A DNA stretch of 64,000 bases from Endomychus coccineus. Taxonomy: Eukaryota; Arthropoda; Insecta; Coleoptera; Endomychidae. Numbering within the stretch: the stretch's first letter is position 1; every line of letters begins with the position of its first letter. The stretch is taken from NCBI GenBank assembly GCA_958510875.1, contig OY294068.1:151068388-151132387 (forward strand), given 5' to 3'. Positions 1 through 10,789 of this stretch are shown here, piece after piece. Both the position numbers and the translations under genes were made by a program. The notes beneath the pieces were generated by a model. It searched no databases, had not been told where the DNA came from, and was given only the letters and a program-made list of their open reading frames with translations.

Positions 1-915
1 TTCAATGGGGCGCTTTGAAGTCGGAAGTTTATGCAGCTCCAGTAAACACACGAGAGGAATTGTTGCAACGAATTAATCATGAAGCGGATTTATTGAAGAA
101 TGATCCTGAAGTACTAGCCAGAGGTCAATCCAATTTCTTGAAACGAATTAATTTGTGTATTCAGGAAAATGGGTAACATTTCGAACAATTGATGCCTTAG
201 CGATTTCCCAAAAAGTTTTGTTGTTTCTTTTAATTTAGCATTTGTTTTTCCTAAATAATCACATCGTTTCCCCATTTCTATTGTTTTTATTATTCGTGTT
301 TTACCGAGATATTAACGATTTCAGTGTTAGTGAAATTTTGGGCCATAATTTTATAAAATTTTTACGGAAAGCAAAGTAAAAACCGACAGTTTTGAGAATA
401 AATTCTCCAAATACCAAAATGACATTAGAAGAGCAAAGGCAACTAAGGTATTTTAATCAAGTAAAATTAGTAAGCCAAAATTGCAGAGACTCAAAAATTA
501 TTTTTTTCAAGCTAATCCGTTGATTTTATCAAAATTTTCTGAGAGTAAGAAAAGTTTTCAAATTAGATAAGCTATCTACTCAAAAAATATAGAGTGAATT
601 ACATCGACAACAAAAAAGTTCTGGACACTTTTCCCGTTACATCCTCAAGTTTGAGCCATTTCTATGGTCTCTAAGGCTCCATGCTCCACTCTCAAAAACG
701 GTTATTATTGACAGTACTTCACCTGCCAAATATTGTAAAAGTCCTCCATCACGTTCTCAAGTTATACCGAAAAAACAAAATTATTTTTGCAACTTTGAAG
801 CCCTCTACCGGCTAAACAAGACACTTGAGGCAAAAGTAAAAAGGCTCATCAAATTTTTTTCGAATCAAAGAATCTTCGGTTCTATTTTAGCCACGCAGTT
901 CGAGGACACCCTGTA
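1..915 (+). mobile_element. Right end of a DUF4817-type IS630/Tc1/mariner-like transposon, cut by the window edge
   Basis: The segment starts inside a transposase C-terminus and ends at 904-915 with GGACACCCTGTA followed by TA. Those 12 bases are identical to the right end of the complete element at 3804-6066, so this looks like a relative. About 740 bases of non-coding DNA lie between the coding end and the terminus; they could be a long terminal repeat arm, but the left half is outside the window. The flank is inferred, not shown, to hold a TA target duplication. Confidence 0.7.
3..176 (+). pseudogene. Transposase C-terminus (DUF4817-type, IS630 superfamily), partial
   Basis: Reading from base 3 gives a C-terminal tail starting QWGALKSEVY and ending in FLKRINLCIQENG before TAA at 174-176. 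It aligns by eye with the end of the intact transposase at 4472-5551 (IWGELKRQVY ... FLRRIDLCINEGGGHIEHLL). The TAA replaces the second glycine of the GGH motif, and HFEQLMP continues in frame after it, so the copy is probably slightly truncated by a nonsense change. The catalytic domain is outside the window. Confidence 0.75.
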
Positions 916-1351
916 TACAGAGTTTTCATTAAGTACTTGTACAAACGTTGAAAAATGAATCTCTGACTAACTTTGAGACAAAAAGTTCATATGAACATGG
1001 GTCCGCAACGGCTTCGTTCTTGAGATATAGGGCTTCTAAAAATAAAGTTTTTGTTTAATTTTTTGATTATATTTTCGTTCAATAAGATGCCAATTTGATG
1101 AAATTCAAGATACTGGGATTATTATTGATGAGAAACTCAAATATTCAGTTAGTTTTTTGTTTAATGTTAGAGGGCTCCACATACAGTATTGTACCTGAAT
1201 TGAAATAACCACAACTGTTTTGTGTCACACTGTATGTCATTTTTGACTAAGCAGACTTATTTTTCATTCAATTTTACATACAAAAGTTATTCACAGTATT
1301 TGTCATTGAAAGTAGCCGTTTTGGAAGAAAACGGGTTCAAAATAAAGCCTT
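916..1351. other. No gene seen; possible transposon terminus
   Basis: AT-rich DNA without a credible coding region. At about 1224-1234 the sequence GTCACACTGTA resembles an outward-facing Tc1/mariner-style right end, but I found no partner on the left. Confidence 0.4.
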
Positions 1352-2075
1352 CGTTGGAATTTTGTGTGTTGAATTTTGATAAATAAGTGACAAAATGTGT
1401 CTTTTATTGATTGTATTGTTATGTAACTAACTTAGATCATTCAAAAGACCAAGAATGAACTACTTCTACAAGTGAGATAATAATATTTACAATAATTACG
1501 GAAAATGACCACCGCCTACTGCAACTCATGCATCAATTCGCCTTAACATCGATTGACGAGCTCTTTCAAATATACCTTATGTCTGAATAATGATGGCATA
1601 CGATTCAAATATCCTGTTTCTCAGATCTTGCTCATTTTGGAATGCACTTTAGTTTGGTTGCGTGTCGAATTTTGGATGAGAATTACCCTAACAGTTGAAT
1701 AGGAAGAGCGGGACCGCAAGCCTGATCTGCCGGATCACCTGATTTGAATCCTTTAGATTACTTGACGTTACTAGCAATTACAAAATTCCAGTCCAAAATT
1801 ACCAAGATCTAAGAAACAGGATATTTGAAGCGTGTGCCATCAATAATTAGAGATAAGGTATATTCGCAGGAGTTCGTCATTCGTTGAGGCGAATTGATGT
1901 ATGCGTTGCAGTAGGCGGTAGTCATTTTCAGCAATTATTGTGAGTAGGTATTATTAACTTATTTACAGAAGTAGTTAGTCTTTTGAATGATCTAAGTTGG
2001 TCACATCTCAATACAATCAATAAAAGACACATTTTATTACTTATTTTCCAAAATTCAACTCACAAAATTCCAACG
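1352..2075. mobile_element. Fold-back (palindromic) remnant of a DUF4817-type transposon
   Basis: Arms at about 1352-1631 and 1802-2075 are inverted copies of each other: CGTTGGAATTTTGTG at the left edge mirrors CACAAAATTCCAACG at the right. Both arms include sequence that on one strand encodes the transposase C-terminus (the RRI..CI region), so the palindrome extends into former coding sequence. The 170-base centre still spells a degraded SPDLNPLDYL catalytic-domain motif near 1737-1762. No intact frame remains. It is inferred to be an internally rearranged, non-autonomous copy. Confidence 0.65.
1700..1925 (+). pseudogene. Degenerate DUF4817-type transposase fragment
   Basis: On the plus strand the centre and right arm read as fragments of the IS630-type catalytic C-terminus: SAGSPDLNPLDYL, then a degraded stretch ending near CMRCSRR, matching the usual SPDLNPLDFFLWG ... 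RRIDACI order. Several stop codons and frame changes interrupt it. The SPD-L-N-P-L-D motif supplies the third catalytic aspartate in the family. Nothing here could be translated into a working enzyme. Confidence 0.55.
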
Positions 2076-2634
2076 GTCCATAGAGAAAAGAGCTCAAGCC
2101 GGTCAAAGTTCGTGAAAAATGCGTTTTTTTGCAAAACTCATTTTTTAAATAACTTTAACTCAGACCCAAGTTGACTAATTTTGACATGCAAGTGCTCATT
2201 TGGAAGGACAAAGACAGACAAACAAACTGAAACCTTTGAGATATATTTTGAATCAAATTTTGACTGTTGGCACCAGGTAGAAAATAGTCGATTTTTTAAA
2301 ATTTGGGTTCCACTTTATCAGGTCGCTAACGGAGACCTTTAGTTCGAGGATTCTAAATTTCTTTTCTCAAATACTAGAGGACAATACAAAAAATTTAGCT
2401 CCCGGGGAAGTTCTTTTGTTGAAAGGGAGCTGAGAAACAACATATCAAAGATAGACTGAAGAGGGCTATATTTCGGCCTTAAAAGAGCCCGTTCTCCGGA
2501 CCCCTGAACCCTAGAAGTCTTAGATTCAGGAAAAGAGCTCTATTTCAAAGGTGCATCAACATCGAAAAATTCCAGCAAAGCTGACTCACGCACGCCTTGA
2601 TTCTTGAATAATCCATGGATCTCTTTGTATATAT
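2076..2634. other. No gene seen
   Basis: Non-coding AT-rich sequence next to the fold-back element. Short frames here show no family motif. Confidence 0.4.
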
Positions 2635-3330
2635 TGTTATGATTTCATTTCCTATATAAAATAAAATGGTAGAATTTGAATTACCGAAACATTAAAAATA
2701 GGAAAGTTTAAAAAGTATATATAATATGGATACAAAAACATTATTTAAAGTTAAATAATAAGTAGTATACGATATTAAACATTGTATAATAACAGAAACC
2801 AAAATGTAAAATAGTTTATAGGGAGTGTAATGAAGAAACATTGAAAGTGGATGAACGTACAGTGATACGAAAGAAGAAAATCATAATTAAAATGATTCAA
2901 AGACTATCAGAAGATAGAACAAACTAGTGAAATAAATTATAGATTTAAGATAGTATTAAGAAATTTCAGTTCTACAAAGTAATATAGATGTTATTTATAT
3001 TTTAAATCATGTATTAAATTTAAGTAAATTGAGGTTAAGATTGAAACATACAGAATTTTAAAGTATAAAGAACTATTGTCAGCATAGAAACTTCAGAAGA
3101 ATAAAGTTAACTTGTATAATCTGTAAACCTAACATAATACAGGGTTCACAAGCGAATTTGAATATAAAAGTTTTAACATTTTAAATAAGGTTTTATTTAA
3201 TTCCATATAATTTAAAAATAATATAAATTCAATCAAATTAGACAAACAAATCAAAGTAAAAATTAAAATCAATGAAGAGCTAGACGGGATAAAATTAAAA
3301 TTGAACAAAATATAATTCATTATTAATTAA
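2635..3330 (+). mobile_element. Decayed, partial LTR related to the LTRs at 9086-10789 and 46158-47861
   Basis: It begins TGTTATGATTTCATTTC, the same start as the LTR at 46158. It keeps the early LTR order (ACCGAA block, AAAATGATT block, the ATTAAATTTAAG block) and, after a deletion of the central promoter part, a stretch like the LTR 3' portion (TTTAATTCCATATAA near 3196-3210). Divergence is much higher than between the other two copies. No coding region is attached. Confidence 0.5.
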
Positions 3331-3803
3331 TAAACTCAGTAGAGAGTTTCTTAACAATATATATAAATATATCTATATATCAAAACGAACCCTCGCGCCA
3401 GCCCGACGTCAAAACTCACACTTTTCTACCAAAAAATCCCGCCGTAGAGAGAAGTTTGTAAAATGACCCTTTTTCGTCTAATTTGCTTGGAGTAAAATTG
3501 TATTATCAACGCATGCCATTGTGATTTGCATTCTCAGTAAGACATCTGCTTTACGCGCAGATGGTGTGGAACATCTAGGTTCGCCGAACATTTTCGAAGG
3601 TACTTATATCACTGATGTTTGATCGTCTGCCGAGTGAAACAGCTGTCTAGAACTAATATAGAGCTGTTCTCACTGTCTAACCTGGAGAAACAAAACTTTG
3701 TATCAAGGATTGGATTTATAATGACAATAAATCTAGCTCTGGATTGTAACTGTAATGGCTTTTTTGATGTGGTTTGGTCACCACCTTCGCCGAGGTTGTC
3801 CTA
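3331..3803. other. No gene seen; left flank of the intact transposon
   Basis: Contains a GC-richer patch near 3388-3450 but no recognisable coding or RNA feature. The last bases before the transposon are TA (3802-3803). Confidence 0.4.
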
Positions 3804-4270
3804 TACAGGGTGTCCCAATATTGCTGGGACACAGAGCTACCACGTATTCTAGAGGTCAAAATAAGTCGATTGAGCCCAATTTACCTGTATACCAAAATGT
3901 ACCGTTTGTCCGTGAGAAGAGTTCAAAGTTTACTAAAAAAAATACATTTTTGTATGTTGTTCCGAAGTGCTTTATACAAATTTAATGAAATTTGGTAAAT
4001 GTGTATTCTAGATGATTAGCTTACTTTTAGTAATCAAAAAAAACCAAAGAAAATTGTAGAGGGGTTAGAACCACCCTCACCCCTTGGCATTTTTTCCCCC
4101 ATTTTTGTAGGGGTGGGAATACGGTTTTAAGACTTTTTTATCTGGAAGGCCTACTCATTATCTTCATTTTCTTACTCTTGTAAAAACTCCGTATTTTGCG
4201 TAGTTTTCAAGAAAAAAAATGTTTTCGCAAACACTGATAACCGATTTTCGGGTATAGGTTTAATAAAATT
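3804..4270 (+). repeat. Left 467-bp terminal inverted repeat
   Basis: Matches the reverse complement of 5600-6066 with only isolated differences, for example GGGGTTAGAACC here versus GGGGTTGGAACC on the right. The match stops at AATAAAATT, where the arms diverge. The arm likely holds transposase binding sites and the promoter, since the coding region begins about 200 bases inside it. Confidence 0.92.
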
Positions 4271-4471
4271 GTAATACAAAATTTAGTTGGCCGCGGACAC
4301 AAAGACAAAACCAAATGTTATGATTTTGACAGGAAACATAGTTTATTGTTAACAGTAAATGTGTCAGTTATTTGTTCTCTTTTGCTTGTTTTTTTATTAT
4401 TTCTTATTGTCATCACTGTTTTTGTTTAATTGTTATTGCTGTTGTTGCTGTTCCTTTGACGTCCCACAATT

Positions 4472-5551
4472 ATGAATTTTCCTTTTAATGAACAGACCGA
4501 CATGTTATTAGTTCTTGGATATTGTCAAGGTAACTGCCGCGAAAGTGTTCGCGTGTATCAAGAGAGGTATCCAAACCGGAGAATTCCAAACCATAAAACT
4601 TTTGCCCGAATCGAAAGACGTCTTCGAGAAACGGGGAGGTTGACCCCAGTAAGAGTTAACGCTGGAAGACCTCGACAAGCTCGAACACCTATTGCGGAAG
4701 AAGCTGTTCTTCAAATGATTGATAACAATCCTAATACCAGTACTAGAAGATTGCAACGAGAAGCTGGAATTCCAAAAAGCACTGTAAGTCGAATCATTAG
4801 AGATCAATTAATTCGGCCATTTCACATCCAGCCAGTGCAAGAATTGTTGCCACCTGACTACGAATTACGTTTAAGTTTTTTACAAACTATTCGGGAGCGC
4901 AGAGTAGTCGACAACGGATTCCATACTAAGATCTTGTTTACTGATGAGTCTTGTTTTACACGTCGCGGTATGACAAACCTACACAACGATCATGTTTATG
5001 CAGATGAAAATCCACATGCCATTAAAAGTAGACATTATCAACGTGAATTTAAAATTAATGTCTGGGTCGGAATTATTGGCGAATTTATAGTCGGACCGTT
5101 ACGATTACCTGATCGTCTGAATGGCGATAGTTACCTCCGTTTCCTTCAACAAAATTTGCCAGAATTATTAGGAGACTTGCCTCTTAACTTGCGTAGAAAT
5201 ACGTTCTTCATGCATGATGGTGCACCACCTCATTTTGCACGTGCAGTAGGAGAATATCTTGGTGAACAATTTGGTGGCAGGTGGATAGGTAGGGGACAAG
5301 AAGCACCCATTCAATGGCCTCCGCGGTCTCCAGATTTAAACCCTTGTGACTTCTTCATCTGGGGAGAATTAAAAAGACAAGTGTACGAGGTTCAAATAAA
5401 TAACATCGAACAACTGTGGAATAGAATTCAAAATGCTGTAAATGCGCTACGAGAAAATGACGATGTTTTAAGAAGAGTGCATTTCAATTTTTTACGTCGA
5501 ATTGACCTCTGTATTAATGAAGGTGGAGGTCACATTGAACACTTGTTATAA
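4472..5551 (+). CDS. Transposase, IS630/Tc1/mariner superfamily with DUF4817-type N-terminus
   Basis: Intact 359-residue DDE transposase, expected to bind the 467-bp terminal repeats and cut and rejoin the element at TA sites in the nucleus. Residues about 5-55 form a DUF4817-like helix-turn-helix. GRPR at 65-68 is the linker seen in Tc1-type enzymes, and a second helix-turn-helix lies at about 74-112 (STVSRIIR). Putative catalytic acids are D158 (FTDES), D249 (MHDGAPPHF) and D293 (SPDLNPCDFF), giving 43 residues between the last two; the extra length comes from the RWIGRG insertion typical of this group. It ends in the family GGGHIEHLL tail. The ATG at 4472 sits just before FNEQTD, where the family normally begins. 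There are no stops, frameshifts or missing catalytic residues. Function is inferred from motifs. Confidence 0.93.
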   Translation: MNFPFNEQTDMLLVLGYCQGNCRESVRVYQERYPNRRIPNHKTFARIERRLRETGRLTPVRVNAGRPRQARTPIAEEAVLQMIDNNPNTSTRRLQREAGIPKSTVSRIIRDQLIRPFHIQPVQELLPPDYELRLSFLQTIRERRVVDNGFHTKILFTDESCFTRRGMTNLHNDHVYADENPHAIKSRHYQREFKINVWVGIIGEFIVGPLRLPDRLNGDSYLRFLQQNLPELLGDLPLNLRRNTFFMHDGAPPHFARAVGEYLGEQFGGRWIGRGQEAPIQWPPRSPDLNPCDFFIWGELKRQVYEVQINNIEQLWNRIQNAVNALRENDDVLRRVHFNFLRRIDLCINEGGGHIEHLL

Positions 5552-5599
5552 AAATTATTGTTTGTCTTGTGTAAATGTATTGTGTAATTTGTGTCTAAT

Positions 5600-6066
5600 A
5601 ATTTTATTAAACCTATACCCGAAAATCGGTTATCAGTGTTTGCGAAAACATTTTTTTTCTTGAAAACTACGCAAAATACGGAGTTTTTACAAGAGTAAGA
5701 AAATGAAGATAATGAGTAGGCCTTCCAGATAAAAAAGTCTTAAAACCGTATTCCCACCCCTACAAAAATGGGGGAAAAAATGCCAAGGGGTGAGGGTGGT
5801 TCCAACCCCTCTACAATTTTCTTTGGGTTTTTTTGATTACTAAAAGTAAGCTAATCATCTAGAATACACATTTACCAAATTTCATTAAATTTGTATAAAG
5901 CACTTCGGAACAACATACAAAAATGTATTTTTTTTAGTAAACTTTGAACTCTTCTCACGGACAAACGGTACATTTTGGTATACAGGTAAATTGGGCTCAA
6001 TCGACTTATTTTGACCTCTAGAATACGTGGTAGCTCTGTGTCCCAGCAATATTGGGACACCCTGTA
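5600..6066 (-). repeat. Right 467-bp terminal inverted repeat
   Basis: Inverse partner of 3804-4270. It starts 48 bases after the transposase stop codon and ends at GGGACACCCTGTA. AATAAA-like signals near the coding end (AATTTTATTAAACC) may serve polyadenylation, which I cannot confirm. Confidence 0.92.
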
Positions 6067-7139
6067 TATTCATCATTGACCATTTTCTTTTGATTTCGAT
6101 ATTCTCAAGTTCATTGTATGGAACGCTTCATGTAAACCTGAATTCACAGAAACAGAATTATTGTCCTAAATAAAATAAATTCAGCAAACACTTTTGAAAT
6201 TTGAGTGTTCGGATCAGCTTCCCCCGTAGTGTCGAAGTGAAACGACACCAAGAACATCAGATCTGAATTAGCTACTCGAAATGAAGAAAGCTTGGCATCA
6301 GGCGTTAATAACGTGTCTATAATATCGATAAAAAAATAAATAGATTCGTCAGTCATTATTTTCTTGGCAACCATATTTCCACCTATGTAAAACTCATTAT
6401 GTTTTATGAGAACAATTTGAATGTCGTACAATTTTAACGACATGTTTCCAATTTCTCTACAACTGTTTTATAAATACATTCATCAACAATCTCTAAATGA
6501 GCTACGAGCAATTTAAACTGTGAAAATCGTTTAAAACAATTTATTATTTTCGCTATTCAGTGGGCAGAGAGAGCATTACATAGCGCGGCATTAATTTTTC
6601 GACAGATTAATTTATGTTTGTTTCTAATTTGATGCATAGTGTAATAAGTTCTAATAAAATGGAATTTATTTTTATATTTTGATGCTATAACGTAGAATAT
6701 ATTATTTCCGTCAAATAATGGTCCAGTGTGATGATTAATACGGAATTTCATATTTTGAATTATGGCCGTATCAGTTATAACTACAACACATCATTAAATA
6801 CCTAGGAATATTAAAATCACTCTCATAGAATATTCACAACATGAGGAAATTGGTGATTTGTTGTCTATTAGTTTTTGAACATCATGTTCCCGTTAGTCAA
6901 GTATGTTCTGAATATACATTTGTAGCATTATGATATAGAAACATTTTCAATTATTAAATCATTCTTATCCATGTTGGAATAACTGTGGATAGATAGATAG
7001 ATATTTTTTCAGGAAATTAAGTTGATGAGAATAAGATTTTAGGCGAATACTTCAAGAAGTGTGCAGTGAAATATATCCAATTGCTACCTTCCCAATCAGT
7101 TCAACAATTACATCAAATCTTCCACATCAACGCTCGGGG
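6067..7139. other. No recognised gene; two short open frames
   Basis: Minus-strand open frames at 6144-6443 (99 codons) and 6557-6751 (64 codons) have no motif I recognise and the base composition of their surroundings. They may be chance. A short GATA run (TAGATAGATAGATA) lies near 6990-7004. Confidence 0.35.
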
Positions 7140-7762
7140 TTACCACCAATAGCACCCTCTCATGAGACGATCAAGTGAGGTCCATCACGGAAACCGCTTC
7201 ACAAAAACTTTGTTTTCTATTCCGTGCCAAGACCTACTTTCCATCCCAGCAACTCCTCATAATCTACGAAGTACAGATTCGACCTTTCATCTGAAGTACT
7301 GTTCATGTTTGGAGTTCGACTCCCAAACATACGCTGAAGCTCTTGCATTCTATCCAGAAGAAATCACACTTACGAGTCCATTGACCTCTCTAGGACATCG
7401 TAGTAAGGTGGGAGATCTCTCCCTTTTCTATATATATTTCTATGGTCGATGTTCATCAGAAATGTCATCTGTTGCTCCCCCACGAGAGATTTCAGATAGG
7501 CAGACTGGACTAGCTGAAACTTGTCATCACTTCACTGTCAAACTGGAGACCTGATGAACTTCTTCCTACCAGACTTAATTTTTTTTTATCGAAGTTATGG
7601 GCCTCTTTATCTGGGGTGAGGTCTTCCACTATGCCTATAACCTCCAAACCTTCGAAACAAATACCAATGCCTATCTCCTCTCCCTACATGCCACTACAGG
7701 CTTACACGATGTTCTTCGAACATTATAGGTTTCCCTTTCGTGCAGTCAAAGTATAAAAAAAT
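7140..7762 (+). pseudogene. 3' end of a non-LTR retrotransposon reverse transcriptase ORF
   Basis: The frame from 7162 carries a Jockey/CR1-like C-terminal region: SQTYAEALAF, a GDLSLFY-like block, FYGRCSSEMSSVAPPRE, then a run resembling the conserved closing segment of the ORF. The same family lies on the minus strand at 50844-52080, sharing SQTYAEAL, SSEISSVVLPREI and the non-coding continuation (CTTCTTCCTACCAGACTTAA). The reading frame breaks after 7554. An A-rich tail (ATAAAAAAATAAAAAAC) near 7750-7768 fits a retroposed 3' end. The reverse transcriptase core is absent, so this is a short 5'-truncated, dead copy. Confidence 0.65.
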
Positions 7763-9085
7763 AAAAAACTTTGCAGAAAAAAAGGAATTTGTTTCACACC
7801 AAAGAATAGGTAGATATTGCAGAGTTAACTAGTTTCTCAGAAATATCACAAGGGCGGTGTAAATTTGTGTCCACCAAAAAATAACTTTTATTTTTCTTCA
7901 GAAATGCTTCCTATGGGAGAAACAATTGACAAAATTGTCGAGTGGCTAAAGGGTTGGTTTTCCTCTACTCAACTTATGTTCTACACCACTGGACATTTTC
8001 CAATTTTTTTTTTCAATTTCTCATTAATTTGAAGGAAGAAGTTATTCCTGCAAAATTTTGATTGAATCAACCGTTTCTTAAACAGTTGAAGCTGAAAGCT
8101 TGGAGAAAATCAGAGACACTTTATGATTTTCATACTAAATTAGGTTATTAATGAGTGTAAAGTTACTTAGTCAAAAGATAACAATCACTGTCTATCATTT
8201 TTGTTTCACACAGAGAAACTCTCTCCTCTGTATCTGCAAACATATTCTTGATCCAAAAATTTGGGCACTAGTCGAGTTTATAGGACTTTACATAAAAACT
8301 CAAAAATTTTATATTTCATTAAAATTTTGTTGGAATAACTGCGTCCTCAAAATTCAACAGAACAAACATTCAGTGACGTAGAGAATAGAGTGGGGAAAGG
8401 GAAATCTTTACAGGCTGTTCTCAAATTGCCTGTAGAAAATATAGGACATACTGTTTGGTCAAAAATGAGGCCATATTGTCGAATAAACATCTGTTCTTAT
8501 GGCTTTCATTTCCGAGATACAGGCCAGTGAAATTCACAAAATTTTATTGTTTCGTTCTTCAACTTCCAAATCACTCTAGAGATTCATGCCGAAGTTAGTA
8601 TACCATGTGACCTAATTGCGTGCCATAAAAATGCACCATAAAAATAACAGAAAAAGTAAGTAATGGCTTCATTATTTAAATAATTCAAGAAAAAAAGTCA
8701 AATATTAACGCCTCATTAAATTTTAATTCTGGAAAGAAGATGTCCCTTGTTTTTTTCAAAATTTGGACCATCTTATGGTAAATATATAGTATTTTAAAAA
8801 TTATAACGAAGAAATAAGCTTGCCTTGCACGAACGGTTAATGGTTAAATACTCATTCAAAGTTTGTTTTGAATACTTTGATCTATTGTTAGCAATTAAAA
8901 AAAATATAGGCCGATTACAATACCCTCACCCTACATTATACTGAGAGAAGTAAAAATCGTTATTTCTCAGTAGTTGGTTAACATCATTGAAATTGTACTC
9001 TACTGTCAAATAAAATGTTACAGAAATAATCCTTTGAGATAGAGAACATGGAGAAAAACCTTCCAGACCAACATAGTATTAAAAT
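7763..9085. other. No gene seen
   Basis: AT-rich with short frames only, for example 8151-8381, none showing a motif. CTTTACAGGCTGTTCTCAAATT at about 8405 superficially resembles a DUF4817-type transposon end, but no inverse partner was found. Confidence 0.35.
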
Positions 9086-10789
9086 AAACTTTTAATAATT
9101 TAATTTTATTTGTAATAATTTATTTTTATTAATTTTTATTTTATTGCCCCACGTTGTGGTGACAATTGATATTAAAAACTCTTATGATGAGTTTTATTCT
9201 TTAATTATGATTTGAATTAATTTGAATATTGATTTGAATATTTCAATGTTTTGAATTCTACCGGCTAGCTTTTATTTTTAATTCGATTGATTGTATTTGG
9301 ATTAATGTTTGTTTCAATTTAGTTTATGAACTTTTGAACTTGAAGTTTATCTATGGAATTATTTATATGGAATTAAACACAATGCTCTTTGAATTTCACA
9401 ATATTTAATTTCTAAGACTCTTTTCTTATCTCGGGTAAATAAATTTTATGTTTCACAAGATCTATGATATAACCTAAAAATCACTTTTACAACTAATATT
9501 TGTTTATACTGTTATAATCAACAATCTTCCTTTTGCTTTACAGATAATACTATGATGTAGAAATTATAAACAAACTTACGTTTAATTAATATCCAAAAGT
9601 GTGTTTAATAATGTTGGCAATGTTCAATTTACTTCTATTTAATTTCGTTGATTCACTTTAACACAATACTCTGCTATTTCACGATAATCACAGGTAACTA
9701 ATTTTGGTTTCTTCTTCTTGAGAATCAGGAACTGTTGAAAATGCTTACTTTTAATCTTTTAGAGAAGATATAAGACTTTTCGATGCTTTATTGGAATTAT
9801 ATCGAAGAATGGCAATCGTTGGATACTTCTTATAAATTGGAGGCTATTACAACCTTTTACTTTGTTTGGAGACTTGGAACGTTTCTTGACTTTTAATAAT
9901 TATTTACTAACTTCGGTTACTTGGAACTTATAGAAGTTTGGAACACTTGAGTTCACCGATGTTTATTTTGATAAACTTAGGTTAGAAATTTGTTGAGTTG
10001 CTAGAGTTCTTGACCCTTCAGATATTATTTGCAAACTGACTTGGCTTGTCTTTCAGATCCTTTTATAGGCCTCCAAAACCGACTCTACTTGATGTCATTT
10101 TCCACCTATTAGGTGCTTTCTTTTCATATCAAGAATGCCAAGTTAATTGTTGTGAACTGACAGAAGTTTCTGATTGTTACCAGCCTGACACTAGGAATTC
10201 GTCTCGACCAATCAGAATTTAGTATTCTATAATTTTTGAATTATTGGAGATTTTCAACTTATTTTAATTGATAGTGATTCCTTCTTTTTAAATTAATATT
10301 GCCTACATTTTTCCACACACTTTGGTATAAGATAACCTATGATTAGGTTATTATTGATATGATTATTTCCATATTTATGATTTTCTTGACAGTTACTTAT
10401 TCTTAAATCTGATACATACTATATTATATCAATAACATTCTTTTAACATTACATAACTCAAATTTACTAATTCTAACTTATATCTATAAAATTCTTCAAT
10501 GTTTTGTGCTATCTCATGATAGTTTTGTAATCATTTTAATTATGATTTCTGCCTTCGTTACACAGTACGTTTCTTCACTTTCACTGAAGTTCTTGTTTAA
10601 CACTTCTTATTCTATTACATTGTTGTTTATTATGTTTTACATTGTTAATTTTAATATCCTAACTATTATTTAGCTTTTACTATTGTTTTTAATTCCATAT
10701 AATATCTTTTTATTTATCTTTTCTGATTTTCAAAGTTCGGTAAGTTATTATTTTTAAATTTTTATTGTTTATGAAATGAAATCATAACA
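9086..10789 (-). mobile_element. Solo LTR (or near-solo) of an LTR retrotransposon, reverse strand
   Basis: Read on the minus strand from 10789 it starts TGTTATGATTTCATTTC and follows the LTR at 46158-47861 almost throughout, with close identity in the promoter half (for example GGCCTATAAAAGGATCTGAAAG and the GACGAATTCCTAGTGTCAGG block). One AACGTGGGGC motif is present near 9145-9155, against four in the other copy. No gag or pol follows, so a recombined solo LTR is likely. The low-coordinate edge is approximate, and I could not find a target duplication. Confidence 0.7.
10060..10067 (-). promoter_or_regulatory. TATA box of the solo LTR
   Basis: TATAAAAG on the minus strand, at the same place as the TATA box in the LTR at 46836-46843. 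In both copies it is followed by GATCTGAAAGACAAGCCAAG, consistent with a conserved LTR promoter and start region. Confidence 0.55.

Larger units (their letters stand above)
3804..6066 (+). mobile_element. Complete DUF4817-type IS630/Tc1/mariner-like DNA transposon with 467-bp inverted repeats
   Basis: The element starts TACAGGGTGTCCC and ends with the inverse GGGACACCCTGTA, flanked by TA on both sides (3802-3803 and 6067-6068; the duplication can also be read as TATA). The inverted repeats, 3804-4270 and 5600-6066, are each 467 bases and differ at only a few positions by eye. A single uninterrupted transposase frame lies between them. Equal-length, nearly identical arms plus an open frame point to recent insertion and possible activity; that is inference. 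Confidence 0.92.

Noticed and set aside
4508..4807. 99-codon frame opposite the intact transposase
   Set aside because: It is a shadow on the antisense strand of a clearly coding gene and has no motif.
3804..6066. Classical mariner (DD34D) assignment
   Set aside because: The 467-bp arms, the RWIGRG insertion and the 43-residue spacing do not fit mariner; the DUF4817-type IS630 group fits better.
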